NCBI RefSeq assembly: GCF_004022705.2
Contig: NZ_RZOY02000002.1
Location: 225,758-289,757 of the forward strand
DNA: 64,000 bases
Reading direction: 5' to 3'
DNA from: Mesorhizobium sp. M2D.F.Ca.ET.226.01.1.1
GTDB taxonomy: Bacteria > Pseudomonadota > Alphaproteobacteria > Rhizobiales > Rhizobiaceae
The first letter of the stretch is position 1; each line of letters opens with the position of its first letter. The notes under the pieces are model-generated. The model worked only from the letters and a program-made list of their open reading frames with translations. It had not been told where the DNA came from and did no database searches. The position numbers and the translations under genes were made by a program. Positions 28,474 to 37,338 of the stretch are shown here, piece after piece.

Positions 28474-28479
28474 TCGGCC

Positions 28480-28580
28480 AGAGCAATTCCAGGAAAAGTG
28501 TAAGCCGTTTTCCGTCCGGAATTGCATAAAAAACAAAGAGATAGGGCATTTCACCGGTTCCGTGAAACGGCGAAATGCCT
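28480..28580. repeat. Palindromic repeat family A, copy A1
   Basis: Two hairpins in tandem: GAGCAATTCC with GGAATTGC (arms around AGGAAAAGTG ... TTTTCCGT) and GGCATTTCACCG with CGAAATGCC. It fills the convergent gap between plsC and the LysE-type gene and could end both transcripts. Full-length copies are at 39403 and 43960. Confidence 0.8.
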
Positions 28581-29199
28581 ATCGCAGTACCGCGAGCAGG
28601 GTCGTCAGCACCAGCGTCGCAGCAAAGACCAGATTGATGACCCGCGACGCCCGCGGATGGCGAAGGAAGCGCGCGAAGGCGGTTCCTGCCAGTAGCCAAA
28701 CGATATGAATGGCGACGATCATCGCGACAAGCACCAACAGCCTCGTGGAAGCGCCCAGCGCATCGGTTTGCGACGCGGCGCCGGCGAAGACCGCGGCGAT
28801 CGCCACATAGGCCTTCGGATTGGCGACCGCGAGCATGAAACCACCGAGAAAATCGGGCTTCGTCGCCGTGCTTGCACGCTCGGCCAACGGCGGCGCGGTC
28901 GCTATTTTGAAGGCGAGACAAAGGATGTACGCGGCCGACAGGATCGCCAGCACCGGCGCCACTCCCGGCACCGAGGTCAATATGCCGAAAATCCCGGCCG
29001 CCACCGCCAGAAGCACCGCGATCGTGCCGAGCACGACGCCCGAGGTGTAACCCAGGGAAGGACGCAGGCCGAAAGCCGCGCCGACGGCGGTCACACTGAT
29101 CGTCGCCGGTCCCGGACTGCCCATGACGACCGCCGCGGCCACGACAAGCGCCAGCACTTGCTGCCAAGGCTGCGCATCGCCCAGAACACTACCAGCCAT
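28579..29199 (-). CDS. LysE-family amino-acid exporter
   Basis: A 206-residue inner-membrane protein with about six helices. The N-terminal GSPGPATISVTAVGAAFG with GYTSGVVLG is the LysE/RhtB signature. The family exports lysine, homoserine, threonine or cysteine pathway metabolites. I chose the ATG at 29199, which has GGAGGAGGG about ten bases upstream, over 29250. The gene ends inside or beside repeat A1. Confidence 0.87.
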   Translation of the reverse strand: MAGSVLGDAQPWQQVLALVVAAAVVMGSPGPATISVTAVGAAFGLRPSLGYTSGVVLGTIAVLLAVAAGIFGILTSVPGVAPVLAILSAAYILCLAFKIATAPPLAERASTATKPDFLGGFMLAVANPKAYVAIAAVFAGAASQTDALGASTRLLVLVAMIVAIHIVWLLAGTAFARFLRHPRASRVINLVFAATLVLTTLLAVLR

Positions 29200-29276
29200 G
29201 CCGAACCCTCCTCCTGCCGCGATGCCACAGGATTTAGGAGGGATCGTCATGACCGTCTTGGACGATCGTGCGAATG

Positions 29277-30224
29277 CTACGAGCTGGCGCGGTCCAGTGC
29301 TGCGATATCATCCGCCGAAAGTTTGAGCGACGCGGCGCGGATCAGGCTGTCCATCTGGGCCGGCGTGGTGGCGCTGGCGATCGGAGCGGTGATGCCCGGC
29401 CGCGCGATGACCCAGGCCAGCGCCACTTCCGCCTGCTTGGCCGAATGGCGCTCGGCCACGGCGTCGAGCGCGGAAAGGATGCGCATGCCGCGCTCATTGA
29501 GATACTCGGCCACGTCCTCGCCGCGCTCGCTTTGGCCGAGATCGGCCTTGCTCCGGTATTTGCCGCTCAGGAAACCCTTGGCGAGGCTGAAATAGGTGAT
29601 GACGCCGAGATCTTCGGCCTTGCAGAGGTCGAGCAGCGGCCCATCGAGCGACGAGCGATCGTACAAATTGTATTCAGGCTGCAGAACCTCGTAGCGCGGC
29701 AGGCTGCGCAGGCTGGCGACGTCGAGCGCGGCGCGCAGTTGACCGGCATCGAGATTGGAGCAGCCCGGATAGCGGATCTTGCCCTTTTCGAGCAGGCGCT
29801 GATAGGCGCCGAGCGTTTCCTCGTAAGGCGTGGCCGGATCCGGCCAATGCGACAGATAGAGGTCGATGACGTCGATCTGCAGCCGCTTCAGCGACGCGTC
29901 GACCGCCTTTTCGATGTAGGCGGCGGAGAGGTCCTTCTTGCCCTGGCCCATGTCGGAGCCGACCTTGGTGATGATCACGACCTTGTCGCGGTTGCCGCGG
30001 CTTTTCATCCAGTTGCCGATGATCGTTTCCGATTCCCCGCCCTTGTTGCCGGGAACCCAGCGCGAATAGGCATCGGCCGTATCGATGGCATTCAGGCCCG
30101 CGCCGACGAACCGGTCGAGCAGATCGAAGGAGGCCTTCTCGTCGGCTGTCCAGCCGAAGACGTTGCCGCCCAAAACCAGAGGCGCGATGGAAAGGTCTGT
30201 GCGACCGAGACGGCGTTTCTGCAA
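29277..30224 (-). CDS. Aldo/keto reductase
   Basis: A 315-residue NAD(P)H-dependent oxidoreductase of the AKR barrel fold. The catalytic set is visible: Asp and Tyr in AIDTADAYSRW, Lys in IITKVGSD, His in YLSHWPD. The pattern is that of the YajO/TAS-like AKRs. No ATG fits the start: a TTG at 30224 (protein start QKRRLGRTDLSIAPL) has GGAG eight bases upstream and fits the family; a TTG at 30263 has no ribosome site. Substrate unknown. Confidence 0.86.
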   Translation of the reverse strand: MQKRRLGRTDLSIAPLVLGGNVFGWTADEKASFDLLDRFVGAGLNAIDTADAYSRWVPGNKGGESETIIGNWMKSRGNRDKVVIITKVGSDMGQGKKDLSAAYIEKAVDASLKRLQIDVIDLYLSHWPDPATPYEETLGAYQRLLEKGKIRYPGCSNLDAGQLRAALDVASLRSLPRYEVLQPEYNLYDRSSLDGPLLDLCKAEDLGVITYFSLAKGFLSGKYRSKADLGQSERGEDVAEYLNERGMRILSALDAVAERHSAKQAEVALAWVIARPGITAPIASATTPAQMDSLIRAASLKLSADDIAALDRASS

Positions 30225-30334
30225 GGCTGATCTCCGTGATGCTGGAACGGGCCTGATGGCCAAGGAAGGGTTGCCGCTAAGCTAGGTCGTGGCCTCCCGA
30301 GGTCAAAGGCATGGTTTTGCTTTTTGATCGGACC

Positions 30335-30385
30335 AGAGCAATTCCAGCAAAAGTGCGTCGCGGTTTTGCGTCCGGAATTGTGCAA
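30335..30385. repeat. Palindromic repeat family A, half copy A2
   Basis: AGAGCAATTCCAGCAAAAGTG then GGTTTTGCGTCCGGAATTG, which is the first hairpin of family A only; the second (CACCG/CGGTG) hairpin is absent. It lies between the ChaC-like and aldo/keto reductase genes, which share a strand. Confidence 0.7.
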
Positions 30386-30397
30386 ACAAAAAGCCCC

Positions 30398-30919
30398 TCA
30401 CGAAGGCGAGACCTGGCGGCCTACCTCTTCCAGCCATTGATCGCGGATGCCGAGCGCCTCGAGATGATCGAGCGTGCTCAGCACATAATCCTCATTCCGG
30501 CCTGACTGGCCGACGGCGCCGCGAACGATCCTTGCCGCGTGATCGGCATCGAGTGCGCCGGCATATTGCTCGTGCTGCCGGTCGACGATGTAGGCGACCG
30601 CCTCGACCGAAACGCCGCCATCCAGCCGGATGTCCAGCATGCGTTCGAGATAGACGCTGGTCACCAGCTCACGCTCGCGCAGGTAGGAAAGCACCTCGTC
30701 GCGCAGATTGCCGGGAACACGATAGGCCAGGCCGATGCAGGAGCCGCCCCGGTCGAGGCCGAGCACGAGGCCCGGCCGCCCGCGCGTGCCGCGATGCACG
30801 AAGGAATAGACGCAAAGCGAGCGCCGGTAGCCGTATAGCCGGGCGCGGCGCGTCTCGACATGGGCAAATCCGGGTCGCCAGATCAGCGACCCATAGCCAA
30901 AAACCCAAAAATCGCCCAT
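30398..30919 (-). CDS. ChaC-like gamma-glutamylcyclotransferase
   Basis: A 173-residue enzyme of the ChaC branch. The substrate loop FGYGSLIW (near residue 6) is the family mark, and the catalytic glutamate is expected in the SVEAVAYIVD region. It cleaves glutathione to 5-oxoproline and Cys-Gly. The ATG at 30919 starts MGDFWVFGYGSL, as ChaC proteins do. It is divergent from the DUF2125 gene, with 116 bases between starts. Confidence 0.88.
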   Translation of the reverse strand: MGDFWVFGYGSLIWRPGFAHVETRRARLYGYRRSLCVYSFVHRGTRGRPGLVLGLDRGGSCIGLAYRVPGNLRDEVLSYLRERELVTSVYLERMLDIRLDGGVSVEAVAYIVDRQHEQYAGALDADHAARIVRGAVGQSGRNEDYVLSTLDHLEALGIRDQWLEEVGRQVSPS

Positions 30920-31035
30920 ATCGCCAAGCCTGATCGCATTCGAGTGAACGACATCGCACCGGAAGGTGCTCTTTTATCCCCCGCTTGTTTGCGTGAGAGT
31001 GAATGCCCCCTCGCGGGGTTAACGAGAGCCGCAGC

Positions 31036-32034
31036 ATGACGTCAAGTGACGAGCGACCGCCCAAACCTCGCCGCCGGCTGTTCTGGCTTGCCGCATTTCT
31101 TGTCGTGCTGTTCGCCATCTACAGCGCCGGCTGGTTCTATCTTGCCGACAGGCTGAAGACCGGGGCCGACCAGGCGGTGGCGCGACTGGGCAGCAAGGGC
31201 ATCGCCGCCGGCTGCGCCAACCTCACCGTCAGTGGCTATCCGATGAGCTTCACGGTCTCCTGCGACAATATCGCCTACGAGGACGACGCCCGGAGGGTCG
31301 CCGCCTCCACTGGAAGCTTCAATGCCGTCGCCGCGATCACCGGCCCCTTGTCGCCGGTCGCTGACCTGCGCGGGCCGCTGCGAACGATGGCGCCTGGCAT
31401 GCCGCCGCTCTGGATCGACTGGGACCAGTTGCAGGCGAAGGTCAAAGTGTCGTGGCCGCTGCCGAGGAGCGTGTCGCTGCAGGCCGAAGGGCTCAACGGC
31501 CAGACCGATCCGCAGGATGACACAGACCCGATGCAGTTGTTCAGCGCCGGAAAGGCGGCGGGCCAGTTGCAGCCGTCCGGCCAGGATATCAACTATGTCG
31601 GCAGCTTCGGCGATCTGGAGATCAACGCCGATGCCATCGACGGACGCGTGCTGCCGGCGCTGGACGGCAGCGGCGACGTAACGCTGAAGAACGGCGTGGC
31701 GTTGATCGCGGCACCCCCGAAGAGCCTGCGCGGCCAGTCGATCCAGATCGCCAGTCTCGACCTGTCGTCCGGCACGGCGCGCATTACCGTGTCCGGGCCT
31801 GTCTCGGTCGACACGGAAGGGCTGGTCAACGGGGACCTGATGATCAAGCTCAAGGATCCCAAGGCGGTGGCTTCTATCCTTGCCGGCGCGATTCCCGAGC
31901 ACAAAAGCGAAATCGAACAGGGCTTTGCCGCCCTGGCGATGCTCGGAAAGGAACCGTCGATGCCGCTGAAGATCGTCAAGGGCAAGGCTTCGCTCGGCTT
32001 CATCCCGCTCGGCAAGATCAAGCCGCTTGAGTAG
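31036..32034 (+). CDS. DUF2125 family membrane-anchored protein
   Basis: A 332-residue protein with one N-terminal helix (about 14-36, LFWLAAFLVVLFAIYSAGWFYL) and a large beta-rich periplasmic domain typical of DUF2125, a family of Rhizobiales and relatives with no assigned function. The early GIAAGCANLTVSGYPMSF segment with two cysteines (AAGCAN ... VSCDN) is conserved. The start at 31036 was chosen over an in-frame ATG at 31003. It ends where repeat B3 begins. Confidence 0.83.
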   Translation: MTSSDERPPKPRRRLFWLAAFLVVLFAIYSAGWFYLADRLKTGADQAVARLGSKGIAAGCANLTVSGYPMSFTVSCDNIAYEDDARRVAASTGSFNAVAAITGPLSPVADLRGPLRTMAPGMPPLWIDWDQLQAKVKVSWPLPRSVSLQAEGLNGQTDPQDDTDPMQLFSAGKAAGQLQPSGQDINYVGSFGDLEINADAIDGRVLPALDGSGDVTLKNGVALIAAPPKSLRGQSIQIASLDLSSGTARITVSGPVSVDTEGLVNGDLMIKLKDPKAVASILAGAIPEHKSEIEQGFAALAMLGKEPSMPLKIVKGKASLGFIPLGKIKPLE

Positions 32035-32101
32035 GACATGGTCCCGAACCGAAGGTCTGCGTAGCAAAAAGTGGGAACCGGTTTTCAGATAAGACCATGC
32101 C
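32035..32101. repeat. Palindromic repeat family B, copy B3
   Basis: Directly after the DUF2125 stop: GACATGGTCCCGAACCGA, then AAAGTGGGAACCGGTTTT and AAGACCATGC. The ends ATGGTC/GACCAT are inverted. The ATG at 32097 lies inside the repeat, which argues against it as the start of the next gene. Confidence 0.65.
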
Positions 32102-32120
32102 GGCCAAGAAGAGCACTACA

Positions 32121-33065
32121 ATGGCAAAACCGGTCAGACTGCTCAGCGTCGGCGCCTTCACTCTCGACACCATCCTTCGCATCGAAACGCTGCCCACGCA
32201 TCAAGGCAAGTTCATCGCCAGCGACGGCGTCCAGATCGCCTCCGGCATGGCGACGAGCGCCGCCTGCGCCGCGCACCGGCTCGGCGCCGAAGTTTCGCTG
32301 TGGGCAAGCGCGGGTGACGATCCGGTCGGCGACCAGCTGATCGCGGACATCGAGGGCGAAGGCGTCGACTGCAGCCTGATCCGCCGCGTCACCGGCGCGC
32401 GTTCGGCACTCGCCGCCATCCTGGTGGATGCGCATGGCGAGCGCATCATCGTCCCCTTCTACGACAGACAAGCGCAGGCCGATCCCGATGCGCTGCCGCT
32501 CGCCGACCTCTCCGCTTTTGATGCCGTGCTGGTGGATGTTCGCTGGCCGGGAGCGGCGGCCCTCGCCTTGAGCGCGGCGAGATCGATCGGCCGTCCAGCG
32601 ATCCTGGATGCCGACACAGCGCCCGTCGAGGTGCTGGAGCGCCTCCTGCCCTTGGCCTCGCACATCGTCGCGTCAGAACCGGCTGCGCGCATCGTCTGCG
32701 GCCATGCGCTCGACCCGGAAAGCGCCTGCGCCGACCTCGCTTCGCGCACCGATGCCTTCGTCGCCGTGACCGGCGGCGCGGGAGGCACATGGTGGCACGA
32801 CCGGGCAACCGGGCGCGTGCGCCATGTCGAGGCGCCGAAGGTCAAGGCAATCGATACGCTCGCCGCCGGCGACGTCTTCCACGGCGCCTTTGCCGTCGGC
32901 CTGGCCGAGGCCATGCCCATGGAAGAGGCCCTGCGCTTTGCCAGCGCCGCCGCCGCGCTCAAATGCCTGCGCTTCGGCGGAAGGCTCGGCGCGCCGACCA
33001 GGGCCGAGACGTTGGCCATGATGGCGGCGCACTGGCCGCCAGCCCAAAAAGGCAAAGGGAGCTGA
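32121..33065 (+). CDS. PfkB-family sugar kinase
   Basis: A 314-residue carbohydrate kinase. It has RLLSVGAFTLDTILR at the start, a glycine-rich MATSAACAAHRLGAEVSLWAS segment and the C-terminal active-site box DTLAAGDVFHGAFA, with the catalytic Asp in a GAGD-type motif changed to AAGD. It resembles ketohexokinase and sulfofructose-kinase-like members; the sugar is unknown. I prefer the ATG at 32121 because the ATG at 32097 belongs to repeat B3. The gene is bordered by repeats B3 and C2; its stop codon lies in C2. Confidence 0.85.
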   Translation: MAKPVRLLSVGAFTLDTILRIETLPTHQGKFIASDGVQIASGMATSAACAAHRLGAEVSLWASAGDDPVGDQLIADIEGEGVDCSLIRRVTGARSALAAILVDAHGERIIVPFYDRQAQADPDALPLADLSAFDAVLVDVRWPGAAALALSAARSIGRPAILDADTAPVEVLERLLPLASHIVASEPAARIVCGHALDPESACADLASRTDAFVAVTGGAGGTWWHDRATGRVRHVEAPKVKAIDTLAAGDVFHGAFAVGLAEAMPMEEALRFASAAAALKCLRFGGRLGAPTRAETLAMMAAHWPPAQKGKGS

Positions 33066-33189
33066 GATTCAGGTCAGGCCGAGTCGAAAATGGTGGGTTC
33101 CGAGAACCGGAGCGGAGCGTACTTGAAGTACGTGAGCACCGGAAGCGCAGGGACCCGCCATTTGCAGACGGGCCTCACCTGAATATCAG
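33062..33189. repeat. Palindromic repeat family C, copy C2
   Basis: CTGAGATTCAGGT at the left end and ACCTGAATATCAG at the right end are inverted, with the core GAACCGGAGCGGAGC, GTACTTGAAGTAC and GCACCGGAAGCGCAG. The pfkB stop TGA (33063-33065) is in the left arm and the tyrC stop (33186-33188 on the minus strand) in the right arm. Confidence 0.85.
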
Positions 33190-34121
33190 TTCCCTTTGGG
33201 GTGCTCTACCGCTTGCCGGCCAAAATCCGGCACATCGATATCCTGGCCGGCTTCGATGATCGAGCGACGGATGGCGCGCGTGCGGGTGAAGAGGTCGAAC
33301 AGCTTCTCGCCGTCGCCCCAGCGGATCGCGCGCTGCAGCGAGGCCAGATCTTCCGAGAAACGCGCCAGCATCTCCAGGATCGCGTCCTTGTTGTGCAGGC
33401 ACACGTCCCGCCACATGGTCGGGTCGGAGGCGGCAAGGCGGGTGAAGTCGCGGAAACCGGACGCGGAATATTTGATGACCTCGCTCTTGGTCACCGCTTC
33501 CAGATCGTCCGCCGTGCCGACGATGTTGTAGGCAATGATGTGCGGCAGATGCGAAACGATCGCGAGCGTCATGTCGTGATGCTGCGGGTCCATCGTGTCG
33601 ATGTTGGAGCCGCAGCGCCGCCAGAACTCCGAAAGCTTCTCGAGGGCCACGGGATCAGTGCCCGGCAGCGGCGTGAAGATGCACCAGCGATTCTCGAAGA
33701 GATCGGCAAAGCCCGCGTCAGGTCCGGATTTCTCCGTGCCCGCCAGCGGATGCCCGGGGATGAAATGCACGCCTTCCGGCACATGCGGCTGCATCTGCGC
33801 GATGACGGAGGCCTTGGTCGAGCCGACATCGGTGAGGATGGCGCCTCTCTTCAGCGCCGGCGCGATCTCGGCCGCGACCTCGCCGGACGAGCCGACCGGC
33901 ACGGAGACAATGACGAGGTCCGCATCGCGCACCGCTTCCCTGGCATCCGTCGAATAGGTATCGCCCAGGCCTAGCTCTTCCGCGCGCTTGAGCGTCGAGG
34001 CGCTGCGCGTCGCGATGGCGATGTGCTTGGCAAGCCCCTCGCGGCGGATGACGCGGGCCAGCGACGAGCCGATCAGGCCGATGCCGACCAGCGCTATTTT
34101 CTCGAACATCGGTGATGCCAT
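33186..34121 (-). CDS. tyrC: Prephenate/arogenate (cyclohexadienyl) dehydrogenase
   Basis: A 311-residue NAD-dependent enzyme of tyrosine synthesis. The Rossmann loop IALVGIGLIGSSLAR (residues ~8-22) is clear, followed by VIVSVPVG, GAILTDVGSTK and HFIPGHPLAGTEKSGP, all typical of TyrA-type dehydrogenases. No ACT or mutase domain is fused. It starts six bases after hisC on the same strand; the two enzymes act in sequence on aromatic precursors. A second ATG at 34109 is possible. Confidence 0.92.
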   Translation of the reverse strand: MASPMFEKIALVGIGLIGSSLARVIRREGLAKHIAIATRSASTLKRAEELGLGDTYSTDAREAVRDADLVIVSVPVGSSGEVAAEIAPALKRGAILTDVGSTKASVIAQMQPHVPEGVHFIPGHPLAGTEKSGPDAGFADLFENRWCIFTPLPGTDPVALEKLSEFWRRCGSNIDTMDPQHHDMTLAIVSHLPHIIAYNIVGTADDLEAVTKSEVIKYSASGFRDFTRLAASDPTMWRDVCLHNKDAILEMLARFSEDLASLQRAIRWGDGEKLFDLFTRTRAIRRSIIEAGQDIDVPDFGRQAVEHPKGN

Positions 34122-34127
34122 GGCGTT

Positions 34128-35231
34128 CTAGCTTTTCAGAAAGGTCTTCAGCGCATCGACGACGCCGCGATTGGCCTCCTCGATGCCGACGCTCATGCGC
34201 AGCGCGTTGGGAAAACCGTAGCCGGTGACGCGGCGCAGGATGTAACCGCGCTGGCTGAGGTAGTCGTCCGCGGCCGCGGCAGAATGCTTCTTGTCGTCGG
34301 GAAAATGGATCAGCACGAAATTGCCGACGCTGGGCGTGACACGCAGGCCGAGCTCGGTCAGCTCGGCGGTGAGCCAGGCCAGCCATTTCTCGTTATGCGT
34401 CACGCTGCGCTCGATATGGGCGCGGTCGCGGATCGCGGCGATGCCGGCCTCGATCGCCGTGGCATTGACGTTGAAGGGGCCGCGAATGCGGTTGATCGCA
34501 TCGACGATATGCGCCGGCCCATACACCCAGCCGATGCGGGCGCCGCCAAGGCCGAGCTTGGAGAAGGTGCGGGTCATCACCACGTTCTCGGAGCTGCCGG
34601 CGAGCTCGATGCCGGCCTCGTAGTCGTTGCGCCGCACATATTCGGCATAGGCCGCGTCGAGCACCAGGAGCACGTTCTTGGGCAATGCCGCGTGCAGCCG
34701 GCGCACCTCCTGGAACGGCACATAGGTGCCGGTCGGATTGTTCGGATTGGCAAGGAACACGATCCGCGTCTTGGGCGTGACCGCGGCAAGGATCGCGTCG
34801 ACATCGGCGCGCTCGTCGGTTTCCTTGACCGCGACAGGCTTGGCGCCCGCCGCCTGGATGTAGATCTTGTAGACCATGAAGGCGTGTTCGGTGAACACGG
34901 CCTCGTCGCCCGGTGCCAGATAGGTCTGCGCCAGGAGCCCCAGGATCTCGTCGGAGCCGTTGGAGCAAATGATGTTCGCCGGATTCAGCCCATGCACCTC
35001 GGCGATCGCCTCGCGCAGCCGCCGCGCCGTGCCGTCGGGATAGACGTCGAGTTTCGCCGCCACTTCGCGCGCCGCCTCGATTGCCTTCGGCGAAGGCCCG
35101 AGCGGGTTTTCGTTCGACGACAGTTTGTAGACCTTCGTCACGCCGGCCGGCGCGGTGCTTTTTCCCGGCACATAGGCCTCGATGTCCATGATGCCCGCGC
35201 GGGGCGTTGGACGAGGTTGATCCTGCTTCAT
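34128..35231 (-). CDS. hisC: Histidinol-phosphate/aromatic aminotransferase
   Basis: A 367-residue fold-type I PLP aminotransferase. Motifs: [13 protein letters not shown] at the start of the core, [18 protein letters not shown] and the PLP lysine in [14 protein letters not shown]. HisC-type enzymes act on histidinol phosphate and often on tyrosine/phenylalanine oxoacids. Pairing with tyrC suggests the aromatic role here; many rhizobia carry a second copy elsewhere, so the histidine role is not certain. Confidence 0.9.
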   Translation of the reverse strand: MKQDQPRPTPRAGIMDIEAYVPGKSTAPAGVTKVYKLSSNENPLGPSPKAIEAAREVAAKLDVYPDGTARRLREAIAEVHGLNPANIICSNGSDEILGLLAQTYLAPGDEAVFTEHAFMVYKIYIQAAGAKPVAVKETDERADVDAILAAVTPKTRIVFLANPNNPTGTYVPFQEVRRLHAALPKNVLLVLDAAYAEYVRRNDYEAGIELAGSSENVVMTRTFSKLGLGGARIGWVYGPAHIVDAINRIRGPFNVNATAIEAGIAAIRDRAHIERSVTHNEKWLAWLTAELTELGLRVTPSVGNFVLIHFPDDKKHSAAAADDYLSQRGYILRRVTGYGFPNALRMSVGIEEANRGVVDALKTFLKS

Positions 35232-35343
35232 GTCACAAATCCGTCGAGAAGGCCTTTAAAGGCCGCAGCGGAAATACAGGCCACAGGCTGGAATGTCGAG
35301 TGCCGGCGCACGGCACCGCGTCCGGCCGCCAGGAGGCTACCCG

Positions 35344-35372
35344 TTGACGAACAGCAGCGCTGGTCCTAGAAG
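35344..35372 (+). promoter_or_regulatory. Candidate sigma-70 promoter of metX
   Basis: TTGACG (35344-35349) with TAGAAG 17 bases on (35367-35372), or CTAGAA 16 bases on, resembles the alphaproteobacterial CTTGAC-N17-CTATAT pattern. Transcription would start near 35380, at the 5' edge of the SAM-II aptamer, which supports both calls. Bases 35232-35343 show nothing else. Confidence 0.45.
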
Positions 35373-35383
35373 AACTGCCAGAC

Positions 35384-35445
35384 TTCCGTGGTGATTTGGC
35401 CGGTCGGCTTGCAGCCACGTTAAACAACTCGCTAAAGGGCCGTTT
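35384..35445 (+). ncRNA. SAM-II riboswitch upstream of metX
   Basis: CGTGG (35387-35391) pairs with CCACG (35415-35419). The loop begins TGATTT (35392-35397) and ends CTTGCAG, then after the stem comes TTAAACAA...GCTAAAGGG. These are the invariant parts of the SAM-II (metA) H-type pseudoknot, where the loop GGCC (35398-35401) can pair with GGGCC near 35438. The class binds S-adenosylmethionine and represses methionine synthesis genes in alphaproteobacteria. The gene it precedes, metX, is a classic target. Confidence 0.85.
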
Positions 35446-35454
35446 GCAACCTGT

Positions 35455-35486
35455 AACCGGCTTTGCGACGGCAATGCCGGTTTTTT
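35455..35486 (+). terminator. Intrinsic terminator between the SAM-II aptamer and metX
   Basis: AACCGGC (35455-35461) pairs with GCCGGTT (35476-35482), with an inner TTGC/GCAA stem closing a GACG loop and a single T-T mismatch, followed by a T-run (35481-35486). It sits 10 bases after the aptamer and about 65 before the metX ATG, so it is the probable expression platform: SAM bound, transcription stops. Confidence 0.7.
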
Positions 35487-35551
35487 GTTGTCCGCGGCCG
35501 GCCGGACATCGCATCGGGACGAGACCGATGCGGGACAGGATGGGGACGGAC

Positions 35552-36721
35552 ATGGTCGCTCAGCGCGCTGCAAGAACCAAGGACGAGGTCGACCATCCGT
35601 CGAGCCCGGTGCTGCAGTTCGGCTCCGACATGCCGCTGAAGCTCGACGCCGGCACGCTGCTCTCGCCGTTCCAGATCGCCTACCAGACCTACGGCACGCT
35701 CAACGACGCGCGCTCCAACGCCATCCTCGTCTGCCACGCGCTGACCGGCGACCAGCATGTCGCCAACACCAATCCGGTGACCGGCAAGCCGGGCTGGTGG
35801 GAAGTGCTGATCGGCCCCGGCAAGATTATCGACACCAACCGCTTCTTCGTCATCTGCTCCAACGTTGTCGGCGGCTGCCTTGGCTCGACCGGTCCGGCCT
35901 CGACCAACCCGGCGACCGGCAGGCCGTATGGGCTCGACCTGCCGATCATCACCATCCGCGACATGGTGCGCGCGCAGGCGATGCTTGTAGACCATTTCGG
36001 CATCGAAAAACTGTTTTGCGTGCTTGGCGGCTCGATGGGCGGCATGCAGGTGCTGGAATGGGCAGCGAGCTATCCGGAACGGGTCTTCTCGGCGCTGCCA
36101 ATCGCCACCGGCGCCCGCCATTCCTCGCAGAACATCGCCTTTCACGAGGTCGGCCGGCAGGCCGTCATGGCCGATCCGGAATGGCATGGCGGCAAATATC
36201 TCGATTTCGGCAAGCGCCCGGAAAAAGGGCTCGCCGTCGCGCGCATGGCCGCCCACATCACCTATCTTTCGGAAGCCGCGCTTCACCGCAAGTTCGGCCG
36301 CAATCTGCAGGACCGCGAAGCGCTGACCTTCGGCTTCGACGCCGATTTCCAGATCGAGAGCTATCTGCGCCATCAAGGCATGACCTTCGTCGACCGCTTC
36401 GACGCCAATTCCTACCTCTATCTGACCCGCGCGATGGACTATTTCGACGTGGCCGCCGATCACGGCGGGCGCCTCGCCGACGCTTTCGCCGGCACCAGGA
36501 CGCGCTTCTGCCTGGTTTCCTTCACCAGCGACTGGCTGTTCCCGACCGAGGAGAGCCGTTCGATCGTGCATGCCTTGAACGCGGCCGGCGCTTCCGTCTC
36601 CTTCGTCGAGATCGAGACCGATCGCGGCCACGACGCCTTCCTGCTCGACGAGCCGGAGCTGTTCGCGGCCATCAACGGCTTCATCGCCTCGGCCGCCCGC
36701 GCCAGGGGGCTCGGCCTATGA
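35552..36721 (+). CDS. metX: Homoserine O-acetyltransferase
   Basis: A 389-residue alpha/beta-hydrolase-fold enzyme that acetylates homoserine, the committed step of methionine synthesis. Motifs: CHALTGDQH, the nucleophile elbow GGSMGGMQ (Ser about 165), and C-terminal [10 protein letters not shown] (Asp) and GHDAFL (His). I chose the ATG at 35552 (GGGGACGG upstream); in-frame ATGs at 35528 and 35540 remain possible. Start codons further upstream lie in the riboswitch and are excluded. It overlaps metW by four bases. Confidence 0.94.
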   Translation: MVAQRAARTKDEVDHPSSPVLQFGSDMPLKLDAGTLLSPFQIAYQTYGTLNDARSNAILVCHALTGDQHVANTNPVTGKPGWWEVLIGPGKIIDTNRFFVICSNVVGGCLGSTGPASTNPATGRPYGLDLPIITIRDMVRAQAMLVDHFGIEKLFCVLGGSMGGMQVLEWAASYPERVFSALPIATGARHSSQNIAFHEVGRQAVMADPEWHGGKYLDFGKRPEKGLAVARMAAHITYLSEAALHRKFGRNLQDREALTFGFDADFQIESYLRHQGMTFVDRFDANSYLYLTRAMDYFDVAADHGGRLADAFAGTRTRFCLVSFTSDWLFPTEESRSIVHALNAAGASVSFVEIETDRGHDAFLLDEPELFAAINGFIASAARARGLGL

Positions 36722-37335
36722 GCGTCAACCGCGCCCAGCGTGTCGACCTCGACGTCGTCACCGACCTCATCCCGCCCAATTCGCGCGTGCTCGATGTCGG
36801 CTCGGGCGACGGCGTGCTCCTGGAACTGTTGCAGGAGACCAAGCAGGTCGACGGCCGCGGGCTGGAACTGTCGCAGCGCGGCGTCAATGAATGCGTGGCG
36901 CGCGGGCTATCGGTTATCCAGGGCGACGCCGACACGGATCTGAAATTCTACGCCGACAAGGGCTTCGACTTCGTCGTGCTGTCGCAGACGCTGCAGGCAA
37001 CGCGCAACCCGAAGGTGGTGCTCGATGAACTGCTCAGGATCGGCAACCGCGCCATCGTTTCCTTCCCCAATTTCGGCCATTGGCGCGTGCGCTTTTCGCT
37101 GCTGATCAAGGGCAGGATGCCGGTCACCAAGGACCTGCCCTATTCCTGGTACGACACGCCCAACATCCACTTTTGCACCATCCGCGACTTCGTCAATCTG
37201 TGCGAGGAGCTCGGCGCGACTGTGGAGAAAGCGACCGCGCTCGACGCCAACGGCCAGAAGATCGGCCTGTCGATGCCCTGGTGGTTCTGGAATTTCTTCG
37301 GCCAGCAGGCGGTGTTTTTGTTGAAGAGGGCCTGA
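36718..37335 (+). CDS. metW: MetW, methionine biosynthesis protein
   Basis: A 205-residue class I SAM-methyltransferase-like protein: [16 protein letters not shown] (SAM loop), [16 protein letters not shown], then [13 protein letters not shown] and [19 protein letters not shown], which are MetW hallmarks. MetW forms a complex with MetX and is needed for its activity in several bacteria. ATGA overlap with metX shows translational coupling, so both are under the SAM-II control. Confidence 0.93.
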   Translation: MSVNRAQRVDLDVVTDLIPPNSRVLDVGSGDGVLLELLQETKQVDGRGLELSQRGVNECVARGLSVIQGDADTDLKFYADKGFDFVVLSQTLQATRNPKVVLDELLRIGNRAIVSFPNFGHWRVRFSLLIKGRMPVTKDLPYSWYDTPNIHFCTIRDFVNLCEELGATVEKATALDANGQKIGLSMPWWFWNFFGQQAVFLLKRA

Positions 37336-37338
37336 ACG

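Noticed and set aside
35432..36631. Open frame (399 codons) on the minus strand
   Set aside because: It covers metX and the riboswitch in antisense and has no recognisable domain.
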